Below, piece after piece: positions 1-7,967 of a stretch of DNA of 64,000 nt; position 1 is the stretch's first letter, and the number at the start of each line of letters is the position of its first letter. Below the pieces are notes generated by a model that did not search any database, was not told where the DNA came from, and was given only the letters and a program-made list of their open reading frames with translations. Source of the DNA: Pseudophaeobacter sp. EL27 (GTDB lineage: Bacteria; Pseudomonadota; Alphaproteobacteria; Rhodobacterales; Rhodobacteraceae); the NCBI RefSeq assembly GCF_900313025.1, contig NZ_OMPQ01000013.1:62001-126000 (forward strand), in the 5' to 3' direction. The position numbers and the translations under genes were made by a program.

Positions 1-539
1 CCGAAGAACTGCTGGATGGCACCCTCACGCTGGATCCCCGCAATGGTCCCGCCCGGTATTACTACGGTTTGCTGCAGGGGCAACTCAACCGTCCCGACAT
101 TGCCTTCAAGGTCTGGGCTGATACCCTGCGTCAGGGGCCCAAAGGTGCGCCCTGGATCAACGGCATCGAGGCGCAGATCGCAGAAATGGCCTTCCGCGCT
201 GGCGTCGATTACACCCCCATTGCCCCGCCTGCGGCCCCAGGCGCCGCCGCTCCTGCCCTTGCCGGTCCCAGCGCCGAAGACCTGTCGGCAGCGCAGGAAT
301 TGACTGTCGATGAGCGCCAGGAAATGATCCGGGGCATGGTCTCACGCCTGTCCGATCGCCTGGCCACCGAAGGCGGCTCGGCGCCGGAATGGGCACAGCT
401 GATTGGTGCTCTGGGCGTTCTGGGTGAACGGGACCGGGCCCAGGCCATCTATACCGAGGCCAAAACCCGTTTCTCGACAGATGCAGAGGCTCTGGCGGGT
501 CTTGAAGCCGCTGCAAAACAGGCAGGGTTAACGCCATGA
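1..539 (+). CDS. ccmI: cytochrome c maturation protein CcmI, C-terminal part (5' end outside window)
   Basis: The frame is open from base 3 and ends with TGA at 537-539, so only the C-terminal ~178 residues are present. A TPR-like stretch (LDPRNGPARYYYG, then a second helix with QLNRPDIAFKVW) is followed by an Ala/Pro-rich linker and another helical repeat region (ERDRAQAIYTEAKTRF, then LAGLEAAAKQAG). This resembles the periplasmic CcmI/CycH part that holds apocytochrome c for the haem lyase; the family call is by pattern only. The stop overlaps the ruvX start (ATGA), so the genes are translationally coupled. Another TPR protein cannot be excluded without the N-terminus. Confidence 0.7.
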   Translation, partial: EELLDGTLTLDPRNGPARYYYGLLQGQLNRPDIAFKVWADTLRQGPKGAPWINGIEAQIAEMAFRAGVDYTPIAPPAAPGAAAPALAGPSAEDLSAAQELTVDERQEMIRGMVSRLSDRLATEGGSAPEWAQLIGALGVLGERDRAQAIYTEAKTRFSTDAEALAGLEAAAKQAGLTP

Positions 540-1009
540 TCTATGAAGATTTCGAGGAATTCGCAAAAGCAGCCCCCGGCTTTACCGCGCTTGCGGGTCT
601 GGACTTTGGCGACAAAACCGTTGGCGTTGCGATCTCGGACCGAATGGGGACGGTTGCGACTCCGCTGGAAACCATCCGGCGCAAGAAATTCACGCTGGAT
701 GCCGAACATCTGTTTGAGATCGTCAAGAAGCGCGAGGTCGGCGGGCTGGTGCTTGGGCTGCCGCGCAATATGGACGGCTCCGAGGGGCCGCGCTGTCAGA
801 AAACCCGCGCCTTTGCCCGCAACCTGTCCCGCCTGACAGAGCTGCCTATCGGGTTTTGGGACGAACGTCTCAGCACCGTGGCCGCTGAAAGAGCGCTATT
901 AGAGGCAGATACGTCACGCAAACGTCGCGCAGAGGTTATCGATCATGTGGCGGCTTCCTATATCCTGCAGGGAGCACTTGACCGTATGAGGCACCTGAAG
1001 AATGACTAA
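536..1009 (+). CDS. ruvX: putative Holliday junction resolvase / pre-16S rRNA nuclease RuvX (YqgF)
   Basis: This 157-residue protein has the YqgF signatures: GLDFGDKTVGVAISD near residues 21-35 (first catalytic Asp), VLGLPRNMDGSEGPRC in the middle, and the C-terminal FWDERLSTVAAERAL plus DHVAASYILQGAL with the acidic residues of the RNase H-like fold. Family members process the 5' end of 16S rRNA and were first proposed as Holliday junction resolvases. The N-terminus has about 20 extra residues before the fold. The start ATG overlaps the upstream stop and the 3' end overlaps the next gene by 8 bases, so it belongs to one + strand operon. Confidence 0.93.
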   Translation: MIYEDFEEFAKAAPGFTALAGLDFGDKTVGVAISDRMGTVATPLETIRRKKFTLDAEHLFEIVKKREVGGLVLGLPRNMDGSEGPRCQKTRAFARNLSRLTELPIGFWDERLSTVAAERALLEADTSRKRRAEVIDHVAASYILQGALDRMRHLKND

Positions 1010-1244
1010 GAGCGACGGCAAAGAGGTTTGGCAGCGGGATGAGATCCAATCTCCCTGCATCAACATATGCGTGGTCCACCCCGAGGCCCGCATCTGCACT
1101 GGCTGCTATCGCTCGATTGATGAGATCACCAGCTGGTCAAAGATGAGCAACGCGGAACGCGCTGATGTCATGGCAGACCTGCCGGGCCGCGCAGGCAACC
1201 TGACCAAACGACGCGGTGGTCGCTCCGCCCGGCTCAAACGCTGA
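1002..1244 (+). CDS. DUF1289 small cysteine-containing protein
   Basis: The 80-residue product carries the DUF1289 pattern: SPCINICVVHP, then ARICTGCYRSIDEITSW, then a basic tail ending in RSARLKR. Four cysteines (one pair plus a CxxC-like pair) suggest metal or Fe-S binding, but no function is established. It starts inside the last codons of ruvX. Many proteobacteria carry a DUF1289 protein in housekeeping operons. The function remains unknown. Confidence 0.85.
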   Translation: MTKSDGKEVWQRDEIQSPCINICVVHPEARICTGCYRSIDEITSWSKMSNAERADVMADLPGRAGNLTKRRGGRSARLKR

Positions 1245-1253
1245 TCACCCCCG

Positions 1254-2054
1254 CTAGGCCTCATTGATCCAGGCAGACACCCCGCCAATCAGATCAGGGC
1301 GGAAATAGGCGATGGCGCGCCCCTGCCCCGTTGCATCAGCCCCTGGTGTCTTCTCCCAAGCAGCGACACCGTGCAGGCAGAGCCTATGCATCAGATAGGC
1401 CTCACCGGGCCGCGCATGAACGGCGACCTTTGCACAGGTTTCAAACACCTCGGCACGCGCTGTCTTATAGGCCTCGGTCACGTCAACCTGATGCCAGGTC
1501 TCAGGCGCATGTCCATGAAAGGCCGCAGCAAAACCGCGACGCATCACCTCGTGACTGCCCTCCCAGATCACTAGGGGGGCGGCCTCAGCCGGGCTTGGGT
1601 TGAGCGGAATGCCCAGCACCCAGGCATGTGGCTCTTCGACCCGGCGATTGCGGGTGGTACCAAACATCTTTACCCCATCAACATGGGCCGCATCGCGACG
1701 GGACCGGTAGCGGAAAGCGGCCTCATTTTCGCCGAAGCGCGGACGTGGGTAGCCGGGATAGACCACGGAAACCTGAGCCTTATGCAAATCCGCGATGCCA
1801 CCAAAATGCTGCGCAATGAAATCCAAGGGCGCACCGCGCAAAGCTGGACCTCCCGGCAGGGTTCCGCGCAGATCATTGTCTAAGGCGTCAACGCCAATGA
1901 ACCAGGTGCCCTCACAATCGAGCCACTCCGCATGGATCGGATCCTGCGCCGCCTTTTGGGCCAGTGGCCGCGCATAGGCTGCCCACTCCGCCAAGGCGCT
2001 GTCATGGTCAAACCGGGTCCAGCCGCGTTTCAAAAACTCCTGCCACTGCGTCAT
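1254..2054 (-). CDS. PhyH-like Fe(II)/2-oxoglutarate dioxygenase family protein
   Basis: The product is about 266 residues from the ATG at 2054 (MTQWQEFLKRGW); an upstream in-frame ATG at 2075 is also possible. A double-stranded beta-helix dioxygenase pattern is visible: AAHVDG gives the His-x-Asp pair, LCLHGVAAW the distal His, and GRAIAYFRP the Arg that would bind 2-oxoglutarate. Enzymes of this fold hydroxylate varied small molecules; the substrate cannot be read from sequence. It stands alone on the - strand, converging with the ruvX operon with only a 9-base gap, and no terminator hairpin is evident between them. Confidence 0.7.
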   Translation of the reverse strand: MTQWQEFLKRGWTRFDHDSALAEWAAYARPLAQKAAQDPIHAEWLDCEGTWFIGVDALDNDLRGTLPGGPALRGAPLDFIAQHFGGIADLHKAQVSVVYPGYPRPRFGENEAAFRYRSRRDAAHVDGVKMFGTTRNRRVEEPHAWVLGIPLNPSPAEAAPLVIWEGSHEVMRRGFAAAFHGHAPETWHQVDVTEAYKTARAEVFETCAKVAVHARPGEAYLMHRLCLHGVAAWEKTPGADATGQGRAIAYFRPDLIGGVSAWINEA

Positions 2055-2194
2055 CGCAGCCTCCACCATTTGCACGAGAAAGCGACAAAGCCTTCAGATT
2101 TGGCTTATACCCGTCGCGCAGAGACCCTAGCTACAGCAGCTGCGGCAAACCCTACCCGGCAAGCGGCGTTCGCGATAGATCACGTCTTTGTGCA

Positions 2195-3223
2195 TCACAC
2201 CGCAATTGGCTCACGCACAAGCTGACCCAGAGCCTGTTGCACCAGTTCAGGACCTGATCCCGGGCGGCTTGCCCCCTCCGACAGCATGCGCCGCCAGGCC
2301 CGCGCACCGGGACGACCGGCAAAAAGCCCCAGCATATGCCGGGTGATCTGATGCAACCGCGCGCCCTGCCCCATCTGGGCCTCAATATAGGGCAGCATCT
2401 GCATCACCACCTCAAAGGGATCGCGCACCTCCCCGGAACCAAAGATCCGCGCATCCGCCGCAGCCAGAATATCAGTCGGCTGATGATAGGCGGCACGCCC
2501 CACCATGACCCCGTCCAGCCCTTGCTCCAATTGCGTGACAGCCGCATCCAAAGTATCAATGCCGCCATTGATTGAGATATGCATATCGGGATAGGCGCGC
2601 TTCATCTCATGCACCAAATCATAATCCAGCGGCGGGATATCGCGGTTTTCCTTTGGTGACAGACCTTTGAGCCAGGCCTTGCGGGCATGGATGGTCACAC
2701 GTTGGCACCCGGCAGCGCGAATTTTTTCCAAAAACACAGGCAAGATATCGCGTGGCTCCTGCTCATCCACGCCAATGCGGCATTTCACCGTGATCTCCAC
2801 GGCCACCTTGGCGCGCATCTCGGCAACACAATCTGCCACCAGATCGGGGCTCTGCATCAAAATGGCCCCAAAGGCCCCTGATTGCACCCGGTCACTGGGG
2901 CAGCCGCAGTTGAGGTTGATTTCATCATAGCCAGCTTCACCACCGAGCAACGCAGCCTGCGCCAATTCAACCGGATCCGAACCACCAAGCTGCAGGGCCA
3001 CGGGATGCTCTTCCACGTTGTGATCCAGCAGATGCAAGGCGCCCCCGCGCACCAATGCAGGCGCCGTCACCATTTCCGTATAAAGCAGCGATTGATGGCT
3101 CAGCAGCCGATGCAGATACCGGCAATGTCGATCGGTCCATTCCATCATGGGGGCAACGGAAAGGCGCGCAGCCCGCCGAACATCAGAAAACCCTGTTTTT
3201 TCTTGTTTTTTTGGATTCGCCAT
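2195..3223 (-). CDS. dusA: tRNA-dihydrouridine(20/20a) synthase DusA
   Basis: The FMN-dependent enzyme reduces uridine in the tRNA D-loop. Visible signatures are RLSVAPMMEWTDRHCRYLHR at the start of the TIM barrel, EINLNCGCPSDRVQSGAFGA with the catalytic Cys, VTIHARKAWLKGLSPKENR, and ISINGGIDTLD followed by GVMVGRAAYHQP in the phosphate-binding region. HARKAWL and the length are typical of the DusA subgroup. I chose ATG 3223 (MANPKKQEK) because the 39 residues encoded upstream in frame do not resemble the family. The decayed integrase starts about 260 bp upstream on the other strand. Confidence 0.93.
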   Translation of the reverse strand: MANPKKQEKTGFSDVRRAARLSVAPMMEWTDRHCRYLHRLLSHQSLLYTEMVTAPALVRGGALHLLDHNVEEHPVALQLGGSDPVELAQAALLGGEAGYDEINLNCGCPSDRVQSGAFGAILMQSPDLVADCVAEMRAKVAVEITVKCRIGVDEQEPRDILPVFLEKIRAAGCQRVTIHARKAWLKGLSPKENRDIPPLDYDLVHEMKRAYPDMHISINGGIDTLDAAVTQLEQGLDGVMVGRAAYHQPTDILAAADARIFGSGEVRDPFEVVMQMLPYIEAQMGQGARLHQITRHMLGLFAGRPGARAWRRMLSEGASRPGSGPELVQQALGQLVREPIAV

Positions 3224-3483
3224 TTTGCGCGTTTTCCCCGTTTCGGCCCGATTTAGCCCCGTTTTTGAGTGCAGTGCTACAGAATGTAGCACCGACGGCG
3301 CCGTGTAGCACTTTTTTTCGCCTGAGTTCCAGCACTCCAAATCATGCGCTGCCGGGCAACCACCCTATCCCATCGGTTTTCCCCCATTCAGCCCGATCGC
3401 CCCCGGTTTGGGTTTCAAACCCAATCAAACCCGCTTCCGAAAAAACCGAACGATCAGATGTCGCAGCCATGGAAAACCCGTGA

Positions 3484-4368
3484 CTGAAAGGAACTCCCAG
3501 GGGAACTATCACAGAGCGCCTCAAGACCAATGGCAAGTCGAGCTTCACTGCCCAGATCCGCAAGAAGCAAAAAGGCAAGGTCATCCTCAATTTGGTCGAG
3601 ACATTTACCTCGGAACAGGCCGCGAAAAACTGGCTAAAGCGTCGTGAAGCCGCATTGAAAAAGCCAGGGGGATTGTCGCGCGCCGTAAACGCGAAGGCAC
3701 GCAAAAGCGTTGCCGATTGCATAAGCGATTACATCGACGCCTCCCCTGAAGGTTTTGGGAAATCAAAGTCTCAAATGCTGAGCTATTTTCAACGATTGGA
3801 TTTCGGCGCGTCTGCCATAGAGGATCTTGCGGCGCGGGATTTTGTGAAACTCGCAATGGAGCTTCTTTCAGGGCTTCAAGCTCGACCTTCTGATCCGAAC
3901 AAGGACACGCCATCACACGACACCTTCAAGCCCCGCAAACCTCAAACGGTCAACGGCTACATGGTGACGTTGGGCACGCTTATCCGCTTTGGTGGGCCGA
4001 TCTGTGGGGTCACCATGCCGCAAGCAGAGTTCGAGGAGGCGATGCGCACCCTTCAACATCAGAAGATCGTGACGAAATCAGCGCAACGGACCCGTCGACC
4101 AACTCTCGACGAGCTCGACTTGCTGATGGACCATTTCGTCAACGGCTATCGAGCAAACCCTCGCATGGTGCCCATGCACAAAATCGTGGCTGCAGCGATC
4201 TTCGAAACCCACCGCCAAGGAGCCCTTCTACTGCAAACTTGGGCTGATTATGACCTGGCGAATGAAGCGAGGGCACATATGCGCTCGTCAGGAACTCTCG
4301 CCAGGAAACAAATCTGTCTGCGTTCTTGTCGCTGTCCGGTATTGCCATGTCTCTCTCCCAACTGTTGA
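3484..4368 (+). pseudogene. tyrosine-recombinase (phage-type integrase) remnant
   Basis: From 3484 the frame reads GTITERLKTNGKSSFTAQIR, then KGKVILNLVETFTSEQAAKNW, the usual N-terminal beta-sheet/arm-binding layout of phage-type integrases, followed by a core-binding-like helical region to about residue 240. The only in-frame ATG upstream (3469) meets TGA after four codons. After FETHRQGALLLQTWADYD the sequence no longer matches an integrase and ends in LPCLSPNC, so the R-H-R-Y catalytic domain is missing. I infer 5' damage plus a frameshift or truncation. The remnant lies 450 bp before tRNA-Asn, a usual integration target. Confidence 0.65.
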
Positions 4369-4817
4369 CAGCCTCTCTGCTACGACCTCAACTTGGGTTC
4401 AGGTCAAGAAGAAAACTCAATGACCGGTTTTTGACCAAATGAAGGCTGAAGGCTTGCCAAACCTGGTGCTGTTTTACAATGCCCAGACCATACGTGCCGT
4501 AGCATGGCCCCTCTTTCAGGAACTTGGCGAACAAATAGGCGCAAAGGAGGAGAGGAACCAAGATTGTGACGGGCAGTTTCCTGCCGCCGCAGCTTGGGTT
4601 CTGACGCCCTTCGTCACCTCGCTTCTCACAGTAAACGCCTTCGAAAATTGCCTGTGGTTCCCACCCAACTCCCGGCTTACGCACTGTTTCATGCCATTAG
4701 CGAAAGGGTTTCATCTCGCCCCCGCCAGACAGGGATGTAGGGAGGAAGAAAAAACTTTGGTTTGGTGTATTTTTCTTCTGGACGCGCAAAAATACCAAAG
4801 CTATACGGAGCCCACAT
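4369..4817 (+). other. non-coding or decayed spacer between integrase remnant and tRNA-Asn
   Basis: About 450 bases lie between the integrase remnant and the tRNA. Frames are open on both strands (to 4684 on the - strand, 4439-4936 on the + strand) but none has a recognisable domain, and the + strand one runs straight through the tRNA gene. I read this as decayed island DNA, presumably carrying the tRNA promoter in the last 100 bases. Confidence 0.5.
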
Positions 4818-4892
4818 TCCGGCGTAGCTCAGCGGTAGAGCAGTTGACTGTTAATCAATTGGTCGTAGGTTCGATCCCTACCGCCGGAGCCA
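4818..4892 (+). tRNA. tRNA-Asn (anticodon GTT)
   Basis: A full cloverleaf can be drawn: acceptor TCCGGCG pairs with CGCCGGA, followed by discriminator G and an encoded CCA. The D-arm region is GCTCAGCGGTAGAGC. The anticodon arm GTTGA-CTGTTAA-TCAAT gives anticodon GTT. The T arm is GTAGGTTCGATCCCTAC. Length is 75 bases. It is transcribed alone and is followed two bases later by a strong terminator. It sits inside the decayed island and may have been the integration target. Confidence 0.97.
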
Positions 4893-4893
4893 T

Positions 4894-4930
4894 AAAAAGC
4901 CACCAAGCTCAACAGCTTGGTGGCTTTTTT
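4894..4930 (+). terminator. Rho-independent terminator of tRNA-Asn
   Basis: A 16-base stem (AAAAAGCCACCAAGCT with its complement) closes a CAAC loop and ends in a run of six T, directly after the tRNA CCA. Confidence 0.9.
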
Positions 4931-4969
4931 GGTTGAGTAGAGGAAATCCTGTAAAACCCTACAGTTTGC

Positions 4970-5524
4970 TCATAGGTTCATTGAACCAATTTCTATTCGC
5001 TTTGCCGCCTGCCCCAGCTGGTGCCCAATTTTACCCCCCCAGGAATTCTGCACGATGAAGCCGCGCGAGGTATAGCCATCAACTGCAAAAGCATGTCCCC
5101 CCGCGGCAGCTGGAGCCGGAATAGTCTTCCCTCTCCCATTCATCATAGCGCCGCGCAGCGATATTGAGCATCTATTCGCTGTCTTTTTCTGGAGCGGGGG
5201 CAAGGCAACCGGGGCATCAATCGGTTCGGTCCGCCAGAACTCCAGTGCTTTTTGATACCAGGACAGATAGGTCACAACAGCGGCAAGGCCAAAGCCGGTG
5301 CAGGCACGCTATGCGCCCTGATCAAGCGCCATCTCTGATCGGAGATACTGATCCAGAAACAAGGAGACTTGTTTGCCAGAAGGGTACTGCGAAGACAGCG
5401 ACACAAGCTGTGGGCGAAATTCGCGATCTTTAAAATCAATGCGACCTGGGCGGGCGTCCAATAATGTGAAAAATGCCTCCTTGCTTGATTTCTTCAAGCA
5501 ACGCTGCTGCCGATACAGCCACAT
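4970..5524 (-). pseudogene. C1 (papain-type) cysteine peptidase, decayed
   Basis: Reading the - strand from 5524, the frame gives DARPGRIDFKDREFRPQLVS, then ALDQGA, a TAG at 5309-5311, and continues in the same frame as RACTGFGLAAVVTYLSWY, the usual region of the papain active-site Cys. Near 5175-5110 a different frame reads MLNIAARRYDEW then EDYSGSSCRG, a conserved stretch of these peptidases. The first frame then resumes with GGHAFAVDGYTSRGF and IVQNSWGG, holding the active-site His and Asn. So there is a nonsense codon, compensating frameshifts and a deletion that joins the Cys half to the His/Asn half. The gene is dead. The 225 bases upstream (to 5751) are AT-rich and hold nothing I recognise. 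Confidence 0.8.
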
Positions 5525-5751
5525 GAAGAGCTCAACCTATAGAAAGTTCGCTCAAATCACTTTCCATTCCGCCTATATTACACATTTCCCGATTCCAAAA
5601 ATCGACAAAGGCCTCCTCATACCACCACCTAGTAATTTGATAAGAATAATAAAACTTGTGACCCCCATAACTTCACAGAGCAACAATATCTGCCTCATGG
5701 GGGCGGGTCCGGTTTGATCAAAGACAGCAGTTCCGAGTCAGAAAGCAAAGT

Positions 5752-5791
5752 AAAAGGGGCGGAGGAGATCAGTCCTTCCGCCCCTTTTTTT
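5752..5791. terminator. bidirectional terminator downstream of the TRAP operon
   Basis: AAAAGGGGCGGA pairs with TCCGCCCCTTTT across a short loop; A-runs and T-runs on both sides let it work in either direction. It lies 29 bases beyond the dctM stop on the - strand. Confidence 0.8.
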
Positions 5792-5819
5792 CAGGTTGAG
5801 CTTGAGATCAGACCCCGCG

Positions 5820-7223
5820 CTACTGAGCCAGGCTTGGCAGGTAGAGCACAATCGACGGGAAGGCGACCAGAAGCGCGATGGTCACCCCATCGGCGATAAA
5901 GAAGGGCATTACCCCGCGGAACACATCCTGCACGCTCAGATCATCGCGCACACCAGCCACAACAAAACAGTTGAGACCAATTGGCGGGGTGATCAGGCAG
6001 AACTCGGCCATCTTCACCACCAGAATGCCAAACCAGATCGCACACATCGTCCCCGACATGCCAAAGGCACTGTCGGCAGCGGCAACGCTTTCGCCGCCAT
6101 TCAGCGCCATGACCGCCGGATAGACCACCGGCAGGGTGAGCAGCAACATGCCAATGGCATCCATGAACATGCCCAGCACCGCATAGGCCAGCAGGATGCA
6201 GATCAGGATCACCATGGGCGACATCTCGAGGCTGGTGATCCAGTCAGAGAAGGCACCGGGCAGATCGGCAAAGCCCAGGAAACGCACATAGATCAGCACC
6301 CCCCAGATGATGGTGAAGATCATCACGGTGAGCTTGGCAGTTTCCAACAGCGCCGATTTGAACTCGCTCCAGCGCATGCCACGCCACAGCGCCATGCAGA
6401 AGACCACAAAGGCCCCCAGCGCGCCGCCCTCGGTCGGGGTGCCCCAGGCATCGCCGCCAAAGGGGTTGTAGACAAAGCAGATGATGATGACGACGACAAA
6501 GACGATCGGCAGCGCACCGGGCAGGGATTCAAAGCGCTGGCGCCAGGTAAAGCCTTTGACCGGGGGGCCGACGTTTTTGAACACCAGCGCAATGCCGACG
6601 ATCAGCAGCACATAGACCACGGCACTAAAGGCTCCGGGAATGAACCCTGCTAGCAGGAGCTTGCCCACATCCTGTTCCACAATGATGGCATAGATCACCA
6701 GGATAGCTGAGGGCGGGATCAGCGAGGCCAGCGTGCCGGCGGCAGCCACCACGCCTGCGGCAAAGCGCTTGTTATAGCCAATCGCCAACATCTCGGGGAT
6801 GGCGATACGGGCAAAAACAGCCGAGGTCGCCACGGAGGCGCCAGAAACGGCGGCAAAGCCAGCGGTGGCAAAGACGGTGGAGACTGCCAGCCCACCGGGC
6901 AGCCAGGCAATCCAGCGTTTGGCGGCCTCAAACAAGGCACGGGTGAGACCGGCATAATAGGCCAGATAGCCGATCAGGATAAAGGTCGGGATCAGGCTCA
7001 GCGCTTGGCTCGAGACCTTGGAATGCGGCACCTGCCCGGCAATTTTGACCGACACGGTGAGCGCCTTGCCAAATTTGTCGGGGCTATAGCCAAACTTGGC
7101 CCAGAAAATCCAGATCAACCCGACAAGCCCGGCCAGACCAGCGGCAAAGGCCACCCGCATGCCGACAACAACCAGCACCAGCAGGAAGCTCGTGACCCAG
7201 AGGCCAATTTCAATTGGTTCCAT
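5820..7223 (-). CDS. dctM: TRAP transporter large permease (DctM type)
   Basis: The 467-residue, highly hydrophobic protein shows the DctM layout: an N-terminal membrane segment starting MEPIEIGLWVTSFLLVLVVV, the ATSAVFARIAIPEML region, GTLASLIPPSAILVIYAII, and a C-terminal half with MDAIGMLLLTLPVVYP and AEFCLITPPIGLNCFVV. About 12 membrane spans are expected. It forms the sodium-driven channel with the small permease, whose stop lies 5 bases upstream. The substrate of this TRAP system is not readable from sequence, and no catabolic gene adjoins it. Confidence 0.93.
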   Translation of the reverse strand: MEPIEIGLWVTSFLLVLVVVGMRVAFAAGLAGLVGLIWIFWAKFGYSPDKFGKALTVSVKIAGQVPHSKVSSQALSLIPTFILIGYLAYYAGLTRALFEAAKRWIAWLPGGLAVSTVFATAGFAAVSGASVATSAVFARIAIPEMLAIGYNKRFAAGVVAAAGTLASLIPPSAILVIYAIIVEQDVGKLLLAGFIPGAFSAVVYVLLIVGIALVFKNVGPPVKGFTWRQRFESLPGALPIVFVVVIIICFVYNPFGGDAWGTPTEGGALGAFVVFCMALWRGMRWSEFKSALLETAKLTVMIFTIIWGVLIYVRFLGFADLPGAFSDWITSLEMSPMVILICILLAYAVLGMFMDAIGMLLLTLPVVYPAVMALNGGESVAAADSAFGMSGTMCAIWFGILVVKMAEFCLITPPIGLNCFVVAGVRDDLSVQDVFRGVMPFFIADGVTIALLVAFPSIVLYLPSLAQ

Positions 7224-7228
7224 GTCTG

Positions 7229-7882
7229 CTACCCCTGCCCGCCAATGGCGTCATTGTCATGACCGCTCAATTGTTCCGCCTCAGCCGCAGCCTGTTCCGC
7301 TGCATCCTGGATAAGCGGCACCGCAACCGGAGCCTCCAGCCCCAGCACCATGGCCCGGCCGTAGCCCCAGGCCTGCAGCACCAGACGCAGGCAGAGCACC
7401 GAAAAGGCAACTGGCACCAGCAGTTTGGCAGGCCAGATCGGCAGGCCGATATCGATGGAACTGTCGCGGCTCCACAGGGGCGCTGCAAAATCAAAGGAGC
7501 GGGTAAAATGCGACCAGCTGCCCCAGACCAGGGCCAACATCAGCACCAGGATCAACAGGACAGAGATCAGTTCAAACAACCACAGCGCCCGTCCCCGCAG
7601 CGAACCGATAAGGATATCCATACGGATGTGGCTGCCATCGCGCTGCACATAGGCGATGCCCATAAAGGCAATCAGCGGCATCGCCTGTTCGATCCAGTCA
7701 ACGTAGCCGGGCAGCGGCGCATTCATCGTATTGCGGCCGCCAACCGAAACAACAGCCAGCAGCATCAGTGAAAAGACTGCCAGCCCGCTGACCAGCGCAA
7801 GCAGCTGCTCCAGCCCTAGCAATTTGCGGTCAAGACGGCTGATCAGACTGCCATCTTCCAGCACCGCAGCGTTTCCCGCCAT
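7229..7882 (-). CDS. dctQ: TRAP transporter small permease (DctQ type)
   Basis: The product has about 217 residues with the four-span DctQ pattern: a first span around LLALVSGLAVFSLMLLAVVS, then MPLIAFMGIAYVQRDGSHIRMDIL (the conserved region before the second pair), and two later spans. The ATG at 7882 follows an AAAGGTGG ribosome site; a GTG at 7891 would overlap that site. It partners the large permease, which starts 5 bases after its stop. The C-terminal tail is cytoplasmic-looking and long (Ala/Glu-rich, ending near GHDNDAIGG). Confidence 0.9.
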   Translation of the reverse strand: MAGNAAVLEDGSLISRLDRKLLGLEQLLALVSGLAVFSLMLLAVVSVGGRNTMNAPLPGYVDWIEQAMPLIAFMGIAYVQRDGSHIRMDILIGSLRGRALWLFELISVLLILVLMLALVWGSWSHFTRSFDFAAPLWSRDSSIDIGLPIWPAKLLVPVAFSVLCLRLVLQAWGYGRAMVLGLEAPVAVPLIQDAAEQAAAEAEQLSGHDNDAIGGQG

Positions 7883-7916
7883 GGGGCCCACCTTTCATTA
7901 GAGGGTTCCAGGAAAT

Positions 7917-7950
7917 AGAAAACGGGGCCGAGAGATCCCTCTCAGCCCCG
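7917..7950 (-). terminator. hairpin between dctP and dctQ (likely attenuating terminator)
   Basis: On the - strand, CGGGGCTGAGAG pairs with CTCTCGGCCCCG around a 4-base loop and is followed by TTTTCT. It lies inside the operon, after the binding-protein gene, where partial termination would give more binding protein than permease. Confidence 0.8.
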
Positions 7951-7967
7951 ATGTCATGCAGGCGCTC

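Noticed and set aside
5796-6653. Long + strand open frame (285 codons) opposite dctM
   Set aside because: His/Asp/Gln-rich translation with no domain, exactly antisense to a strong dctM gene; a codon-bias shadow.
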